A DNA stretch of 34,991 bases from a virus, in the IMG/VR virus record IMGVR_UViG_3300017783_000093, positions 1 to 34,991 of that record, one strand, 5' to 3'. Under the pieces are notes generated by a model. It was given only the letters and a program-made list of their open reading frames with translations, was not told the DNA's origin and made no database searches. The position numbers were made by a program, and so were the translations under genes. Position 1 is the first letter of the stretch. Each line of letters opens with the position of its first letter. Of the stretch, positions 1-9,048 are shown piece after piece.

Positions 1-1
1 A

Positions 2-889
2 GAACCAGACGGAACTGTTAACGCTCTTGAGCGTCACACAGCTATTTCTGTTGAGAAGCTAAACGATGAAGACTTCTCTCTAACAATCGACAAAGCAAAC
101 TACTTCGCATTCAAAATGGATGACATCGAAGACCAGTTCGCAAACGTTGATTATGTTAGCCTAGCTGCAGACCGTGCAGCATACAAAATGGCTGACGCAA
201 TGGACGCAGACGTATTGTCTTACTTGTCAGGTCACTCAACAGCAGGTGTTCTTTTGACATCTACATCAGGTGACGCACAGCACGACACTGCTGGCAACCT
301 AACAGGTGAATTCCTAACTGCGAACCACCTAACTATTGGTGATATTGGTCACATCACAACTGCTGACTCAGGCGGTACAGGTGACTCTATCCCACTAGCA
401 GCACGTCTTCCAGGCGCGACATCCTTGTCAACTACAACAACTTCACCTTTGACTGTTGTTGCACGTATGGCACGTCAGATGGACACAGCAAACGTTGACT
501 CACGTGGACGTTGGTTGGTTGTCGATCCAGTCTTTATGGAAATCCTAAAAGACGAAGACAGCCGCGTATTGCAAGCGGATTGGGGTGGAACTGGCCTAAT
601 GAATGGCTTGATCTTGAACAACCTACACGGCTTCCGTGTTTATGTTTCAAACAATCTTCCTTCAGCGGGTACAGGCGCAGGTACTTCAGGTACTACGGCG
701 CAGGACGACAACTACGGGGTGATCGTAGCTGGTCAGGACGAATCAGTAGCTTCAGCGGAGCAAATCAACAAAGTTGAGAACTACCGTGACCCTGATTCAT
801 TTGCTGACATCGTTCGTGGTATGCACCTATATGGTCGCAAGATTCTACGTCCAGAAGCACTAGTAACAGCACGTTACAACGCTGCTTAA
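2..889 (+). CDS. Major capsid protein, 3' part (5' end outside window)
   Basis: The reading frame is open from base 2, so the gene enters from the left edge and only about the last 295 residues are seen. The protein would form the icosahedral shell. The call rests on the overall look: charged N-terminal helix region, an Asn/Thr/Gly-rich middle, and a C-terminus ending near LRPEALVTARYNAA, a style I know from HK97-fold coat proteins of marine short-tailed phages. An internal ATG at 116 is not the start, because the coding frame continues upstream without a stop. A hairpin terminator follows directly, as is usual after a highly expressed capsid gene. Function is assigned by family resemblance and position; I cannot see the N-terminus or any scaffold or portal gene. 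Confidence 0.8.
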   Translation, partial: EPDGTVNALERHTAISVEKLNDEDFSLTIDKANYFAFKMDDIEDQFANVDYVSLAADRAAYKMADAMDADVLSYLSGHSTAGVLLTSTSGDAQHDTAGNLTGEFLTANHLTIGDIGHITTADSGGTGDSIPLAARLPGATSLSTTTTSPLTVVARMARQMDTANVDSRGRWLVVDPVFMEILKDEDSRVLQADWGGTGLMNGLILNNLHGFRVYVSNNLPSAGTGAGTSGTTAQDDNYGVIVAGQDESVASAEQINKVENYRDPDSFADIVRGMHLYGRKILRPEALVTARYNAA

Positions 890-903
890 TTAGCATAAAC
901 TTT

Positions 904-936
904 GGGGCTGGTCAAGTACTGGCCCCTTTGTGCTTT
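904..936 (+). terminator. Rho-independent terminator after the capsid gene
   Basis: GGGGCTGGT (904-912) can pair with ACTGGCCCC (918-926): nine pairs including two G-T wobbles, with a five-base loop. It is followed by TTTGTGCTTT. It lies 15 bases after the capsid stop and upstream of the Shine-Dalgarno of the next gene. It probably lowers transcription of downstream tail genes relative to capsid. Confidence 0.75.
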
Positions 937-953
937 AAAAAGAGGATATACTC

Positions 954-1391
954 ATGGCAATTACTACAGCAATGTGTAACAGCTTTAAACAGGAATTACT
1001 GCAGGGTGAGCATGATTTAGACAACCACACATTAAAAGTTGCCTTGATTAAAGCTACACCATCAGGAACCTATGGTGCTGCTACAACAAACTATTCTGAC
1101 GTTACAGGTAACGCAGATGAGGCTACAGGTACTAACTACACTGCAGGTGGTCAGGCACTAGATAGCCCTACTGTTAGTCTTTCTGGTGGTGTGGCTTACG
1201 TTGATTTTGCAGACGAAGTATTCAGTAATTTGACTATCTCTGCTGATGGTGCTATTATCTACAATAGTAGTGCTAGCAACAAGGCTATTGCAGTTTTTGA
1301 CTTTGGTAGTACAGTAACATCAACAGCAGGTGATTTTACTATTGTATTCCCAACTAATGATTCTTCTAGCGCAGTAATCCGTATTAGCTAA
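954..1391 (+). CDS. Small phage structural protein downstream of capsid
   Basis: 145 residues, preceded by an AGAGG Shine-Dalgarno about eight bases upstream of the ATG. The protein begins MAITTAMCNSFKQELLQG and continues with a predicted all-beta body rich in Thr, Ser, Gly and Ala. Proteins of this kind (short Cys-containing N-terminal helix, then a 'GGxAYVDFAD' strand and a C-terminal 'FDFGS...FTIVFPT' strand) recur next to head and tail genes of marine and alphaproteobacterial phages and are annotated only as structural. Position just after the capsid terminator fits a head-decoration or tail-attachment role, but I cannot decide between them. No enzyme motif is visible. Confidence 0.6.
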   Translation: MAITTAMCNSFKQELLQGEHDLDNHTLKVALIKATPSGTYGAATTNYSDVTGNADEATGTNYTAGGQALDSPTVSLSGGVAYVDFADEVFSNLTISADGAIIYNSSASNKAIAVFDFGSTVTSTAGDFTIVFPTNDSSSAVIRIS

Positions 1392-1406
1392 ACTAAGGCA
1401 TAAGCA

Positions 1407-4400
1407 ATGGCATTAATTCTCAAGGATCGTATCAAAGAGTCTACGACTATTACAGGTACAGGTGATGTATCTTTAGGCGGCTCTTCCGAAACGTTTGACA
1501 CATTCCAAAGTGTTATGTCAAATGGCGATACAACATTTTATGCCATTGTAACTAAAGAGTCGGGCGTAGATGAGTGGGAAGTAGGACTAGGTACGTTTAA
1601 CACAGGTAATACCCTGACACGTACAACTGTCTATGCTGGCTCTAACGGCACTTCTGCTGTTAACTTTAGCAGTGGTGGTAAAGATATATTTATCTCATAC
1701 CCTGCAAGTAAAGCTGTTGTAGCGGGTGAAGATATTACGTTTGCAGATATTACTGTAACAGGTACAGTAGATGGTAGAGACATATCTGCAGACGGTACTA
1801 AACTAGATGGCATTGAAAGTGGTGCGACTGCTGATCAGACAGCAGCAGAAATTAAAACAGCTTATGAAAGTAACAGTAATACCAATGCATTTACTAACGC
1901 AGAGCAAACTAAACTTTCAGGTATTGAAGCTGCTGCTGATGTAACAGACACTACAAATGTCACAGCGGCTGGTGCTCTAATGGACAGTGAGGTTACTAAT
2001 CTCGCTCAGGTAAAAGCATTCGACAGCAGCGACTATGCTACAGCAGCACAGGGAGCTACTGCAGACGCAGCACTACCTAAATCAGGTGGTACTATGACAG
2101 GTAACCTTATCCTGAATGCTGATCCCACTACCGCATTCGGAGCCGCAACAAAAGAGTACGTTGATACGATTGCTGCAGCAGGTATTCACTACCACACACC
2201 TGTACGTGTTGAAGCTCCCAGCGCACTTACTGCTACGTATGACAATGGTACGTCTGGCGTAGGTGCTACACTTACTAACTCAGGCACACAAGCCGCACTT
2301 GTTATTGATGGTGTTACGCTGTCTACTAGTGATCGTGTACTTGTGTATAACCAAACTAACGCAGCGCACAATGGTATCTACACTGTAACTAACACAGGTT
2401 CAGCTTCTACGAACTGGGTAATTACTCGTGCCACAGACGCAGACAGCTATGGTGCCTCAGACCCAGATGCTATGGGTGAGGGTGATGCATTCTTTGTCAA
2501 AGAAGGTGACACAGGTGCTGGTGAACTATATGTGATGAACACTAGCGGTACTATTACGTTTGGTACTACTAACATCACATTTACAGTTATCGCTGAGACA
2601 GCCGTATATAGTGCTGGCACAGGTATGTCTCTTGACGGTACTACATTTTCTACTGTCCAAGATATAAGCACTACAGCAAGTCCTGAGTTTGCTGGGCTTA
2701 CTATTTCAGGCAGTCTTGCTGATACCACTCTTTCTACTGTAAGTGGTGATAACTTTACTATAAATGTAGATGGTGTTGGCGGGGATATTGTTTTACAAAC
2801 AAACAGTGAAGATAGATTAAAATTATCTAACGGTTCCACGGAGTTACACGGACTTGTTTCTATTAATGGATCGTTTGGAGATCGTATTCGTTTTGAAGGG
2901 AACACAGCAGATGCCTATGAAACGACGCTTCGAGTTACAGAGCCTACAGCCGATAGGACAATAACCTTTCCAGATGCCACAGGTACTATTGCTTTCAATG
3001 ACGTAGCCACTACTTCAGCGAATGGCTTGATGTCATCGTCAGATAAGACAAAGCTAGATGGTGTTGCTGCAAGTGCAAACAACTACTCATTGCCTTTAGC
3101 TACATCATCTGTGCGTGGTGGTGTTAAAGTTGGCTACACTGAAAACGGAAAGAACTATCCTGTTGAGTTATCCAGTGAGCAAATGTTTGTTAATGTTCCT
3201 TGGACTGATACAAACACAACATATTCTGTTGGCGATGGCGGTCTAACTGAAATAAACTTTACAAGCGCATTAAACACTAAACTGAGCGGCATAGAAGCTG
3301 GTGCAGATGTAACTGACACAGCTAATGTCACGGCTGCTGGTGCTTTGATGGATAGTGAGGTAACAAACCTTGCCCAAGTAAAATCGTTTGATAGCTCTGA
3401 CTATGCTACTGCCGCACAAGGAACTACTGCTGATGCAGCGCTCCCTAAAGCTGGCGGCACTATGACAGGTGACATTACTTTTGCTGCAACCCAAACATTT
3501 GACGCAGGAGATTTAACAGGAACCTTACCAGCTATTGACGGTAGCAATCTAACTAATGTTGAAGCCTCGACATTTTACGTTGGTGACAGCGGCGACACTA
3601 ATTATTATTTTCCAGTGTTATTCTCAAGTTCTAGTGGTTCTGGAAACACTCAGGTATATGCTGTGCAAGATAGAGATGGTTATTTCAATAAACTTGCATT
3701 CAACCCCTACTTGAATAAGCTTTTAACTGACAATGTTTATTTATATGGAGATATGGAATTTTCAGGGTCTACAATAGACTCTAATGTAACTACTTTAACA
3801 GTCACAGACCCAACTGCCAGTCGCACAATCACACTGCCTGATGCTACAGGTACAGTAGCCCTTACAAGTGACATAGTTACCTACTCAAATGCAACGACAT
3901 CCGCTGCTGGCCTTATGTCATCTACAGATAAGACTAAGCTAGATGGCATAGAGACAGGTGCTGACGTAACTGACACGGCTAACGTAACGGCGGCTGGCGC
4001 TTTAATGGATAGCGAAGTCACTAACTTAGCGCAGGTTAAAGCATTTGATAGCAGCGATTACGCCGCAGCATCTCATAGCCATAATGATCTCTACTACACA
4101 GAGACAGAAGCAGACAGCCGTTTTGTGAATGTCACTGGCGATACTATGACGGGTGTACTTACCTTTAACAACACATCAACGGCATCTAGTAACGCAATCA
4201 GGTTTGGTCCTGGTCCAGCAGCTAACGATGATGCTCATATTGAGTGGGTTGGTGGAAGTAACGCTGGTAGTTTAAGATTTTCAACGTCTGACGATAATGG
4301 TATTGAGTCTATTGTATTTGGTGATTATGATAATACAAACAGAGGTGGTACATTTACTGCTTGGTTAATTATGAATAGAACCACCTTTACTTGGCAAGGT

Positions 4401-5642
4401 GATAATATCTTTCATGACGCTTATCATCCTAACGCAGACAAGTGGACTACCGCTAGAACGCTGTCCCTCTCAGGAGACGCATCAGGAAGCGTAAGCTGGG
4501 ATGGTTCAGCTAATGCTACGTTGAGTGTGACGGTAGCAGATGATAGTCACAACCACTCTAGCTCTTCTGGGGATTTTACCGTAGGTGGCGATTTAATAGC
4601 TACAGATGTACTGCCGCCCACAGACAGTACAGGTGTAGTAGGTGACCTCGATCACACATGGTACAACGGTAGATTTACTTATTTTCTAGTCGATAATACC
4701 CTGACAGTTCGAAATTACATTGATCTTGCTGATAGTGATGGCATTCGATTTGGTAGCTCTGACGATAGTCGCTTCTGGTACAATGGCTCAACCAACATGT
4801 TCCAGATAGAAATGGAGAGTGCTTGTTTGGGCCATCGGTGGACTAACAACGGCACAGAGATAGCGTTCCTAGAAAAGTCAACGGGTAACTTAACGCTATC
4901 AGGAACTGTAGATGGGCGTGATGTTGCGGCTGATGGTACAAAACTAGACGGTATTGAGGCTAGTGCAGATGTAACTGACACAGCAAATGTGACCGCTGCA
5001 GGCGCACTGATGGACAGCGAGCTTACAAGTGAAGCATCTGTTAAAGCCCTAGATCAGGGTGTTGCGACAACAGACAGCCCTAGTTTTTCAGGATTAACTG
5101 TTGATGGTTACACCCTGCAAGACAGTACTGATAGGTCTGGACTACTAGCACTAACCACTGGCCTCGGTACTTGGAGAGGCATTCAGATACAGCCCACAAC
5201 CACATCTAAGTGGTCTGTTATGGGTGACCAAGATGACTTTGGTTTGTACGATGATGCAAACAATCAATGGATAATGCTGTATAACGAAAACGGTTCGTTG
5301 CAGCTTTATTCAAATGGGTCAAATCCAGTCACCGTTACAACAACTGGGCTTAAATTAAATGCAAACGACTATATCACTTATGAAGGTTCAACTAATAATA
5401 CTTTTGAGACTTTCTTAAAAGTAGAAGACCCAACCGCTGACAGAACGATTACGCTGCCAAATGCCACAGGCACTGTTTGGACATCAGGCAATGACGGTTC
5501 AGGTTCTGGCCTAGATGCTGATTTACTAGATGGTCAACAAGGAAGCTATTACCTCGACTATAACAATCTTACAAACACACCATCAGCAGGCGGCGGTAGC
5601 GTGGCGCTAACGGCTGGCATAGCTAACTTTATAGGAAGATAA
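1407..5642 (+). CDS. Long repeat-rich tail fibre protein
   Basis: 1411 residues with an AAGG Shine-Dalgarno eight bases before the ATG. The first ~105 residues (starting MALILKDRIKESTTITG) resemble the virion-attachment domain common in marine phage fibres. The rest is low-complexity beta-rich sequence built from shuffled modules: KLDGIE/KLSGIE linkers followed by ADVTDTxNVTAAGALMDSE (four copies, nt 1935, 3303, 3960, 4965), and three 'PTADRTITLPDATGT'-type modules (around nt 2940, 3810, 5420). The C-terminus carries a 'GLDADLLDGQ...YNNLTNTP' element often seen in phage fibres. No enzymatic domain and no self-cleaving chaperone domain are recognisable. It likely forms a long trimeric fibre used in host recognition. 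Its place directly after the capsid region and before the tail-tube genes is unusual compared with T7, where fibre genes come later. Confidence 0.75.
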   Translation: MALILKDRIKESTTITGTGDVSLGGSSETFDTFQSVMSNGDTTFYAIVTKESGVDEWEVGLGTFNTGNTLTRTTVYAGSNGTSAVNFSSGGKDIFISYPASKAVVAGEDITFADITVTGTVDGRDISADGTKLDGIESGATADQTAAEIKTAYESNSNTNAFTNAEQTKLSGIEAAADVTDTTNVTAAGALMDSEVTNLAQVKAFDSSDYATAAQGATADAALPKSGGTMTGNLILNADPTTAFGAATKEYVDTIAAAGIHYHTPVRVEAPSALTATYDNGTSGVGATLTNSGTQAALVIDGVTLSTSDRVLVYNQTNAAHNGIYTVTNTGSASTNWVITRATDADSYGASDPDAMGEGDAFFVKEGDTGAGELYVMNTSGTITFGTTNITFTVIAETAVYSAGTGMSLDGTTFSTVQDISTTASPEFAGLTISGSLADTTLSTVSGDNFTINVDGVGGDIVLQTNSEDRLKLSNGSTELHGLVSINGSFGDRIRFEGNTADAYETTLRVTEPTADRTITFPDATGTIAFNDVATTSANGLMSSSDKTKLDGVAASANNYSLPLATSSVRGGVKVGYTENGKNYPVELSSEQMFVNVPWTDTNTTYSVGDGGLTEINFTSALNTKLSGIEAGADVTDTANVTAAGALMDSEVTNLAQVKSFDSSDYATAAQGTTADAALPKAGGTMTGDITFAATQTFDAGDLTGTLPAIDGSNLTNVEASTFYVGDSGDTNYYFPVLFSSSSGSGNTQVYAVQDRDGYFNKLAFNPYLNKLLTDNVYLYGDMEFSGSTIDSNVTTLTVTDPTASRTITLPDATGTVALTSDIVTYSNATTSAAGLMSSTDKTKLDGIETGADVTDTANVTAAGALMDSEVTNLAQVKAFDSSDYAAASHSHNDLYYTETEADSRFVNVTGDTMTGVLTFNNTSTASSNAIRFGPGPAANDDAHIEWVGGSNAGSLRFSTSDDNGIESIVFGDYDNTNRGGTFTAWLIMNRTTFTWQGDNIFHDAYHPNADKWTTARTLSLSGDASGSVSWDGSANATLSVTVADDSHNHSSSSGDFTVGGDLIATDVLPPTDSTGVVGDLDHTWYNGRFTYFLVDNTLTVRNYIDLADSDGIRFGSSDDSRFWYNGSTNMFQIEMESACLGHRWTNNGTEIAFLEKSTGNLTLSGTVDGRDVAADGTKLDGIEASADVTDTANVTAAGALMDSELTSEASVKALDQGVATTDSPSFSGLTVDGYTLQDSTDRSGLLALTTGLGTWRGIQIQPTTTSKWSVMGDQDDFGLYDDANNQWIMLYNENGSLQLYSNGSNPVTVTTTGLKLNANDYITYEGSTNNTFETFLKVEDPTADRTITLPNATGTVWTSGNDGSGSGLDADLLDGQQGSYYLDYNNLTNTPSAGGGSVALTAGIANFIGR
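1935..5024 (+). repeat. Four dispersed protein repeats in the fibre, diverged at DNA level
   Basis: Copies at 1935-2102, 3303-3470, 3960-4064 and 4965-5024 encode almost the same peptide (ADVTDTxNVTAAGALMDSE and onward). Copies 1 and 2 match in 52 of 56 residues, yet by hand count 25 of those 52 codons differ synonymously. Copies 1 and 3 match in 34 of 35 residues with about 21 synonymous differences. They are protein repeats rather than DNA repeats. Confidence 0.85.
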
Positions 5643-5645
5643 AAC

Positions 5646-6014
5646 ATGGCAAACCCAAACATTCTTAGCGCTACAAGTATCTATGGCAAGACAGTAGGTG
5701 CAGCCCTCACTACGACAACAACCACTGACATCATAACTTGTGCTGCTAATAAATTAGTAAAGATAAACACAATTCTTGTTTCAAACGTAGATGGCACAAA
5801 TAACGCTGATGCTACTGTGTACTTCTATGATAATTCTGCAACGGCAAGATGGGCGATTGCCAATACTGTAACTGTCCCAGCAGACAGCACTTTAGTTGTT
5901 CTTGGTAAAGACAGCCCAATATACTTGGAAGAAAGCGATCAGATAGAGGCTGGTGCAAGCGCTGCAAGTGACCTGCAAATTATAATTTCCTATGAAATAT
6001 TGGATGATGCGTAG
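5646..6014 (+). CDS. Small virion structural protein, tail/fibre region
   Basis: 122 residues, starting three bases after the fibre stop. The protein is a single predicted beta-sandwich with a Thr-rich segment (residues 22-27), 'LVKINTILVSNVDGTN' and an acidic C-terminus. Similar short proteins occur among virion proteins of marine cyanophages and podoviruses without an assigned function. It has no signal peptide and no membrane segment, so a particle component is more likely than a membrane factor. A role in collar or fibre attachment is a guess from its place between fibre genes. Confidence 0.55.
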   Translation: MANPNILSATSIYGKTVGAALTTTTTTDIITCAANKLVKINTILVSNVDGTNNADATVYFYDNSATARWAIANTVTVPADSTLVVLGKDSPIYLEESDQIEAGASAASDLQIIISYEILDDA

Positions 6015-6016
6015 GC

Positions 6017-6799
6017 ATGACGGCTAAAGTACAAAGAAACTTGGGGCTTATTGGCACTTCAGCAAAAGGCCAGAACGCAAGACAAAGCGGCATCGCTGAT
6101 TTTACAGCGCAGAGACTGTACCAAAAAACAAGCCCTAGCGTTGAAGTATATGGTTATCAGGGCCGTGTCGCACATTCTACTCATAGCTCTACTTCAGTTT
6201 CATCAACTATAAGTTTAGGTACTGCGTATTCTAACAGAGAAATATATATTATTGTTGCCACAATGTCGGGTGCTGGTGGTGGCTCTAACCAAACTCCTGT
6301 CAGCGGAGTTACAGTAGGTAGTCAGTCTTTTACTTCGCTTTATCAAACCACCCAAACCACTGAAAGCAACGCTTGCGCTATTGCATTTTACAGATATGTG
6401 GATAGCGGCTCTTTAGGTACTTCAGCTTCCTACACGGTTACTTTTAACAATGAGCAAGTTCACTCAGGAATTATGGCGTTTACAACAGGCCCAACAGCGA
6501 CAGCTAATGTAGGTACTTTTGGTGCTTCTTCTGCCACAACTAGCTGGGGATCAGGAGGAACTATATCTACAGATCAAGGCGGGTTTGTTCTGTTTTCGTC
6601 CATTGCTCAAAACTCATCAGCGCCATCAGGAACCTATGTGACAGGCTATATAAACGGCATAGGCTTTGACGCAGGTTCAAACGAATACGTTGTATTAGCC
6701 CATCAAGGAGATGTTGGTAGTGGAACTGTTACTGTACCTCAACCCAACTACACTCCTGCTGGCGACAACGCATTTGCCGCTATTTCTAGGGGAGAATAA
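6017..6799 (+). CDS. Hypothetical tail/fibre-associated protein
   Basis: 260 residues; the ATG lies immediately after the preceding stop, and its own stop overlaps the next ATG by one base (TAATG). I do not recognise the family. The body is Ser/Thr/Gly-rich and predicted all beta, with alternating hydrophobic strands such as 'REIYIIVATMSGAGGG', typical of phage receptor-binding or baseplate-like proteins. The N-terminal ~50 residues are more polar and could be an attachment segment. It sits in a cassette of small beta proteins that ends with a tail-fibre chaperone, so a host-range component is plausible but unproven. Confidence 0.5.
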   Translation: MTAKVQRNLGLIGTSAKGQNARQSGIADFTAQRLYQKTSPSVEVYGYQGRVAHSTHSSTSVSSTISLGTAYSNREIYIIVATMSGAGGGSNQTPVSGVTVGSQSFTSLYQTTQTTESNACAIAFYRYVDSGSLGTSASYTVTFNNEQVHSGIMAFTTGPTATANVGTFGASSATTSWGSGGTISTDQGGFVLFSSIAQNSSAPSGTYVTGYINGIGFDAGSNEYVVLAHQGDVGSGTVTVPQPNYTPAGDNAFAAISRGE

Positions 6800-7839
6800 T
6801 GACCAAGACTAATGGAAGAATAATTGGCCCCTACCAGAGCTTTGGTGCTGCTGGAGCATCTGGCGTACATGATAGCTTTGATCAATATAACTATAAGCTA
6901 ACAGGTCAATGGCCTTATCCTATGTCTGTTAGCGTGAGCCTAAGCACAACATCTTTAAACGAAACTACAAACAAAGACCTTGTTGTTACACTTAATACAA
7001 CAGGTTATGCAAGCGGAACACAGTTTAGCGTAGAGGCAGTTAATGTTTCTAACTTCTCTAGTTCTGACATGAACCCTTATAGCGGCACTGTGACAGTCAC
7101 AGGGGACGAGGCCTCAGCCACAGGAAGCACAACATTAACTGTTGTTGAAGATTATACAGACGAAACACCTGACACGGAAACATTTAAAGTAGAGGTAAGG
7201 GGGGCATTGCCAGCAACAACCTTGGTGGCAACAAGCAGCAATGTAACTATCTCCGACACTTCCACCGCAGCCCCAGCATTGTCTGTCAGTTTTTATGAAA
7301 GTGCTTATGGCACTAGTATTGGAACAATAAATGTTCTTGTTTGCAAGCTAGATAACACTGGAAACAACGTAGTTAGCTCCACAAATGTGTATACAAAGAC
7401 TGGGCCTAACTCTCCTGCAACTAGCAACTGGTCGCTTCGAAGTGGCTCAAACTATCCCAGTTTATCATCAGGGGATAAATATAGTGTTTGTTGGCACCAT
7501 AACAAAACTGCTAGTGGGTTTCAGGGCGATTATGCCATAGATGTCGTAACAATTACTGGCACAACTTATAATTTTGACAGTAGCTCTCAAAGTTTTGTAA
7601 GCACTTATGGAACAAATTACACTTCTGTTGAGCAAGCCTTTATTAATACTGGCGCAACGATAACTAGCACTTCCGCTGTGGTTGGTCGGTGGAATAGAGA
7701 CATTGGTTCCACACCCAGCGGGAATACGGGGCCAACTAGCGATGTTTCTGGCTCTGGCTACTTTCTTTATACAGAGACAAGCGGTTCAAACTCTGGAGCA
7801 GTAAATTTTTGGCTTTTTAGCCCTGTGTTTACATTATAA
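6799..7839 (+). CDS. Tail protein with a Calx-beta/Ig-like domain
   Basis: 346 residues, translationally coupled to the preceding gene by a one-base overlap. After a ~40-residue N-terminus, residues ~43-155 look like a Calx-beta or Ig-like fold: a 'LSTTSLNETTNKDLVVTLNT' strand pair, then 'STTLTVVEDYTDE' and 'ETFKVEVRG', matching the Calx-beta pattern of acidic loop followed by ETFxVxL. The C-terminal half is another beta-rich region with Trp and Tyr residues ('CWHHNKTASG', 'GRWNRDIGST') and could be the binding tip. Such domains are common on virion surfaces, where they bind sugars weakly. The gene ends just before a strong AGGAGG site for the putative chaperone. Specific ligand unknown. Confidence 0.5.
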   Translation: MTKTNGRIIGPYQSFGAAGASGVHDSFDQYNYKLTGQWPYPMSVSVSLSTTSLNETTNKDLVVTLNTTGYASGTQFSVEAVNVSNFSSSDMNPYSGTVTVTGDEASATGSTTLTVVEDYTDETPDTETFKVEVRGALPATTLVATSSNVTISDTSTAAPALSVSFYESAYGTSIGTINVLVCKLDNTGNNVVSSTNVYTKTGPNSPATSNWSLRSGSNYPSLSSGDKYSVCWHHNKTASGFQGDYAIDVVTITGTTYNFDSSSQSFVSTYGTNYTSVEQAFINTGATITSTSAVVGRWNRDIGSTPSGNTGPTSDVSGSGYFLYTETSGSNSGAVNFWLFSPVFTL

Positions 7840-7840
7840 T

Positions 7841-7846
7841 AGGAGG
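7841..7846 (+). promoter_or_regulatory. Full AGGAGG Shine-Dalgarno before the chaperone gene
   Basis: A complete AGGAGG lies ten bases before the ATG at 7857, separated by TTTTTTAAAA. Most other plus-strand starts in the window have only AAGG or AGAGG-like matches or depend on overlap coupling. Confidence 0.65.
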
Positions 7847-7856
7847 TTTTTTAAAA

Positions 7857-8285
7857 ATGTACTCATATCAAGGAAGCGAACCCAACCACCTCCCTCTTCG
7901 GCTGCGCCTTTCTGACGGCTTAACTAGGACAGACCCAACAACCTTTACCGATGCGGAAATAGCCGATGCAGGGTATGTCTACGTGGAGCCGTTTACAACA
8001 CCTTACGAGGATCGCACACAAAAGGTTGTTTGGAATAGCGGCCTGATTGCATGGGAGCTATTAGACAAGACGCACGAAGAAATAGCAGACTATGACGCAG
8101 ATATGTGGGAAACTGTACGAACAGAAAGAAACGAATTGCTGCAAGCGTCTGATGTCGATATTATAAAGGAGTTAGAGGCAAGTGGCGCTGTGTCACAACC
8201 GCTAAAAGATTATAGGCAGGCTCTGAGGGATTTGCCGCAAACCCAAGAGTTATACAGTATAACGTGGCCCACTAAACCAGAGTAA
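7857..8285 (+). CDS. Tail fibre assembly chaperone-like protein
   Basis: 142 residues. The C-terminal third carries the signature I associate with the phage tail assembly chaperone family (Phage_tail_APC): R-x2-R-N-x-LL-x2-SD (residues ~98-109), then YRQALRDLP near residue 122-130, and a final WPTKPE. The N-terminal half binds neither membrane nor nucleotide by any visible motif. Such proteins help adjacent fibre proteins fold or trimerise and usually sit directly downstream of the fibre gene they serve. Here the candidates are the 346-, 260- or 1411-residue proteins upstream. Codon choice in this gene (frequent CCC, CTC, CGG, CGC) differs from the phage's usual style and suggests recent acquisition with its cassette. 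Confidence 0.65.
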   Translation: MYSYQGSEPNHLPLRLRLSDGLTRTDPTTFTDAEIADAGYVYVEPFTTPYEDRTQKVVWNSGLIAWELLDKTHEEIADYDADMWETVRTERNELLQASDVDIIKELEASGAVSQPLKDYRQALRDLPQTQELYSITWPTKPE

Positions 8286-8289
8286 TTAA

Positions 8290-9039
8290 ATGTTAGGCTT
8301 TAGCACCTTTTCTCAGACAACGTTTAGTCAATCGGCTACTACACTGGCGCCTTTTGTAGATATGCCAGCGGCTACGGCAGTCTTTATCTTATCTCTTTTT
8401 GATGTTGAAGCTAAAGCAAACATAACTACTACAGATGTATCTTCTTCACTTTCAATATCAGCGCTTGACTTTGATGCACAGGCACGTATAACTACAGGTA
8501 GTATAACATCTACTTTTAGTATTAGCGATTTTTATGATATACTGCTTACAGCAAATATTACACCAGACGCTGTTACAGCTTTATTTGAATTAGACATAGA
8601 CTTTGATGCTGAAGCTAATACAAGTATTGGTGGTTCAGTTTCAGCAACGTTAGCAGTTTCAGACTTTGATAGCGTTAGAGGTGCTGCTAATATAGAACCC
8701 AGCGCAATCACAGCTACTTTAAGCAGCAACGCATTCGAAGAAGTAACTGGGTTAGCTTTTGTAACCTCGCCTTCAGTGTTACTAACTACAGCTACTAACT
8801 TAGATAATCCTACCGCTGTCAGGTTTGATTTTGGTCAATTCGCTGATAGTTATGACAGAGGTAGAATTGTTTATCTGGTTTCGTATGGTGGTAGTGATAC
8901 CATACATGTAACTGAAGAAAGCAGAGTAGTTTATATAGATGCCTACCCTCAAAATTACACTGTGCATATTACTGAAGAGAACAGAACAGTTTATATAGAA
9001 AAAGATACACAAAACAGAACTGTGTATATTGCAGCATAA
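8290..9039 (+). CDS. Tandem-repeat beta structural protein
   Basis: 249 residues, not a recognised family. Residues 28-163 form six tandem units of 22-23 residues, each with a hydrophobic strand (ATLSISDFD-like), a DFDA/EA turn and ANITP/TTxxV. Residues 202-249 hold a second repeat type of alternating Thr/Val/Ile strands with a conserved RxVYI (SRVVYI, NRTVYI, NRTVYI). This looks like an elongated beta-solenoid or layered fibre ending in a stitched beta sheet. It lies between the fibre chaperone and the tail-tube genes. It may be a tail spike or fibre linker. The N-terminal ~25 residues (MLGFSTFSQTTFSQ) are common at the start of phage tail proteins from environmental sequences. Confidence 0.55.
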   Translation: MLGFSTFSQTTFSQSATTLAPFVDMPAATAVFILSLFDVEAKANITTTDVSSSLSISALDFDAQARITTGSITSTFSISDFYDILLTANITPDAVTALFELDIDFDAEANTSIGGSVSATLAVSDFDSVRGAANIEPSAITATLSSNAFEEVTGLAFVTSPSVLLTTATNLDNPTAVRFDFGQFADSYDRGRIVYLVSYGGSDTIHVTEESRVVYIDAYPQNYTVHITEENRTVYIEKDTQNRTVYIAA

Positions 9040-9048
9040 GGACTAGAC

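Noticed and set aside
2447-2905. Long minus-strand frame inside the fibre gene
   Set aside because: Ser/Val/Pro-rich translation mirrors the Thr/Gly/Asp-rich fibre codons on the other strand; no Shine-Dalgarno or family likeness.
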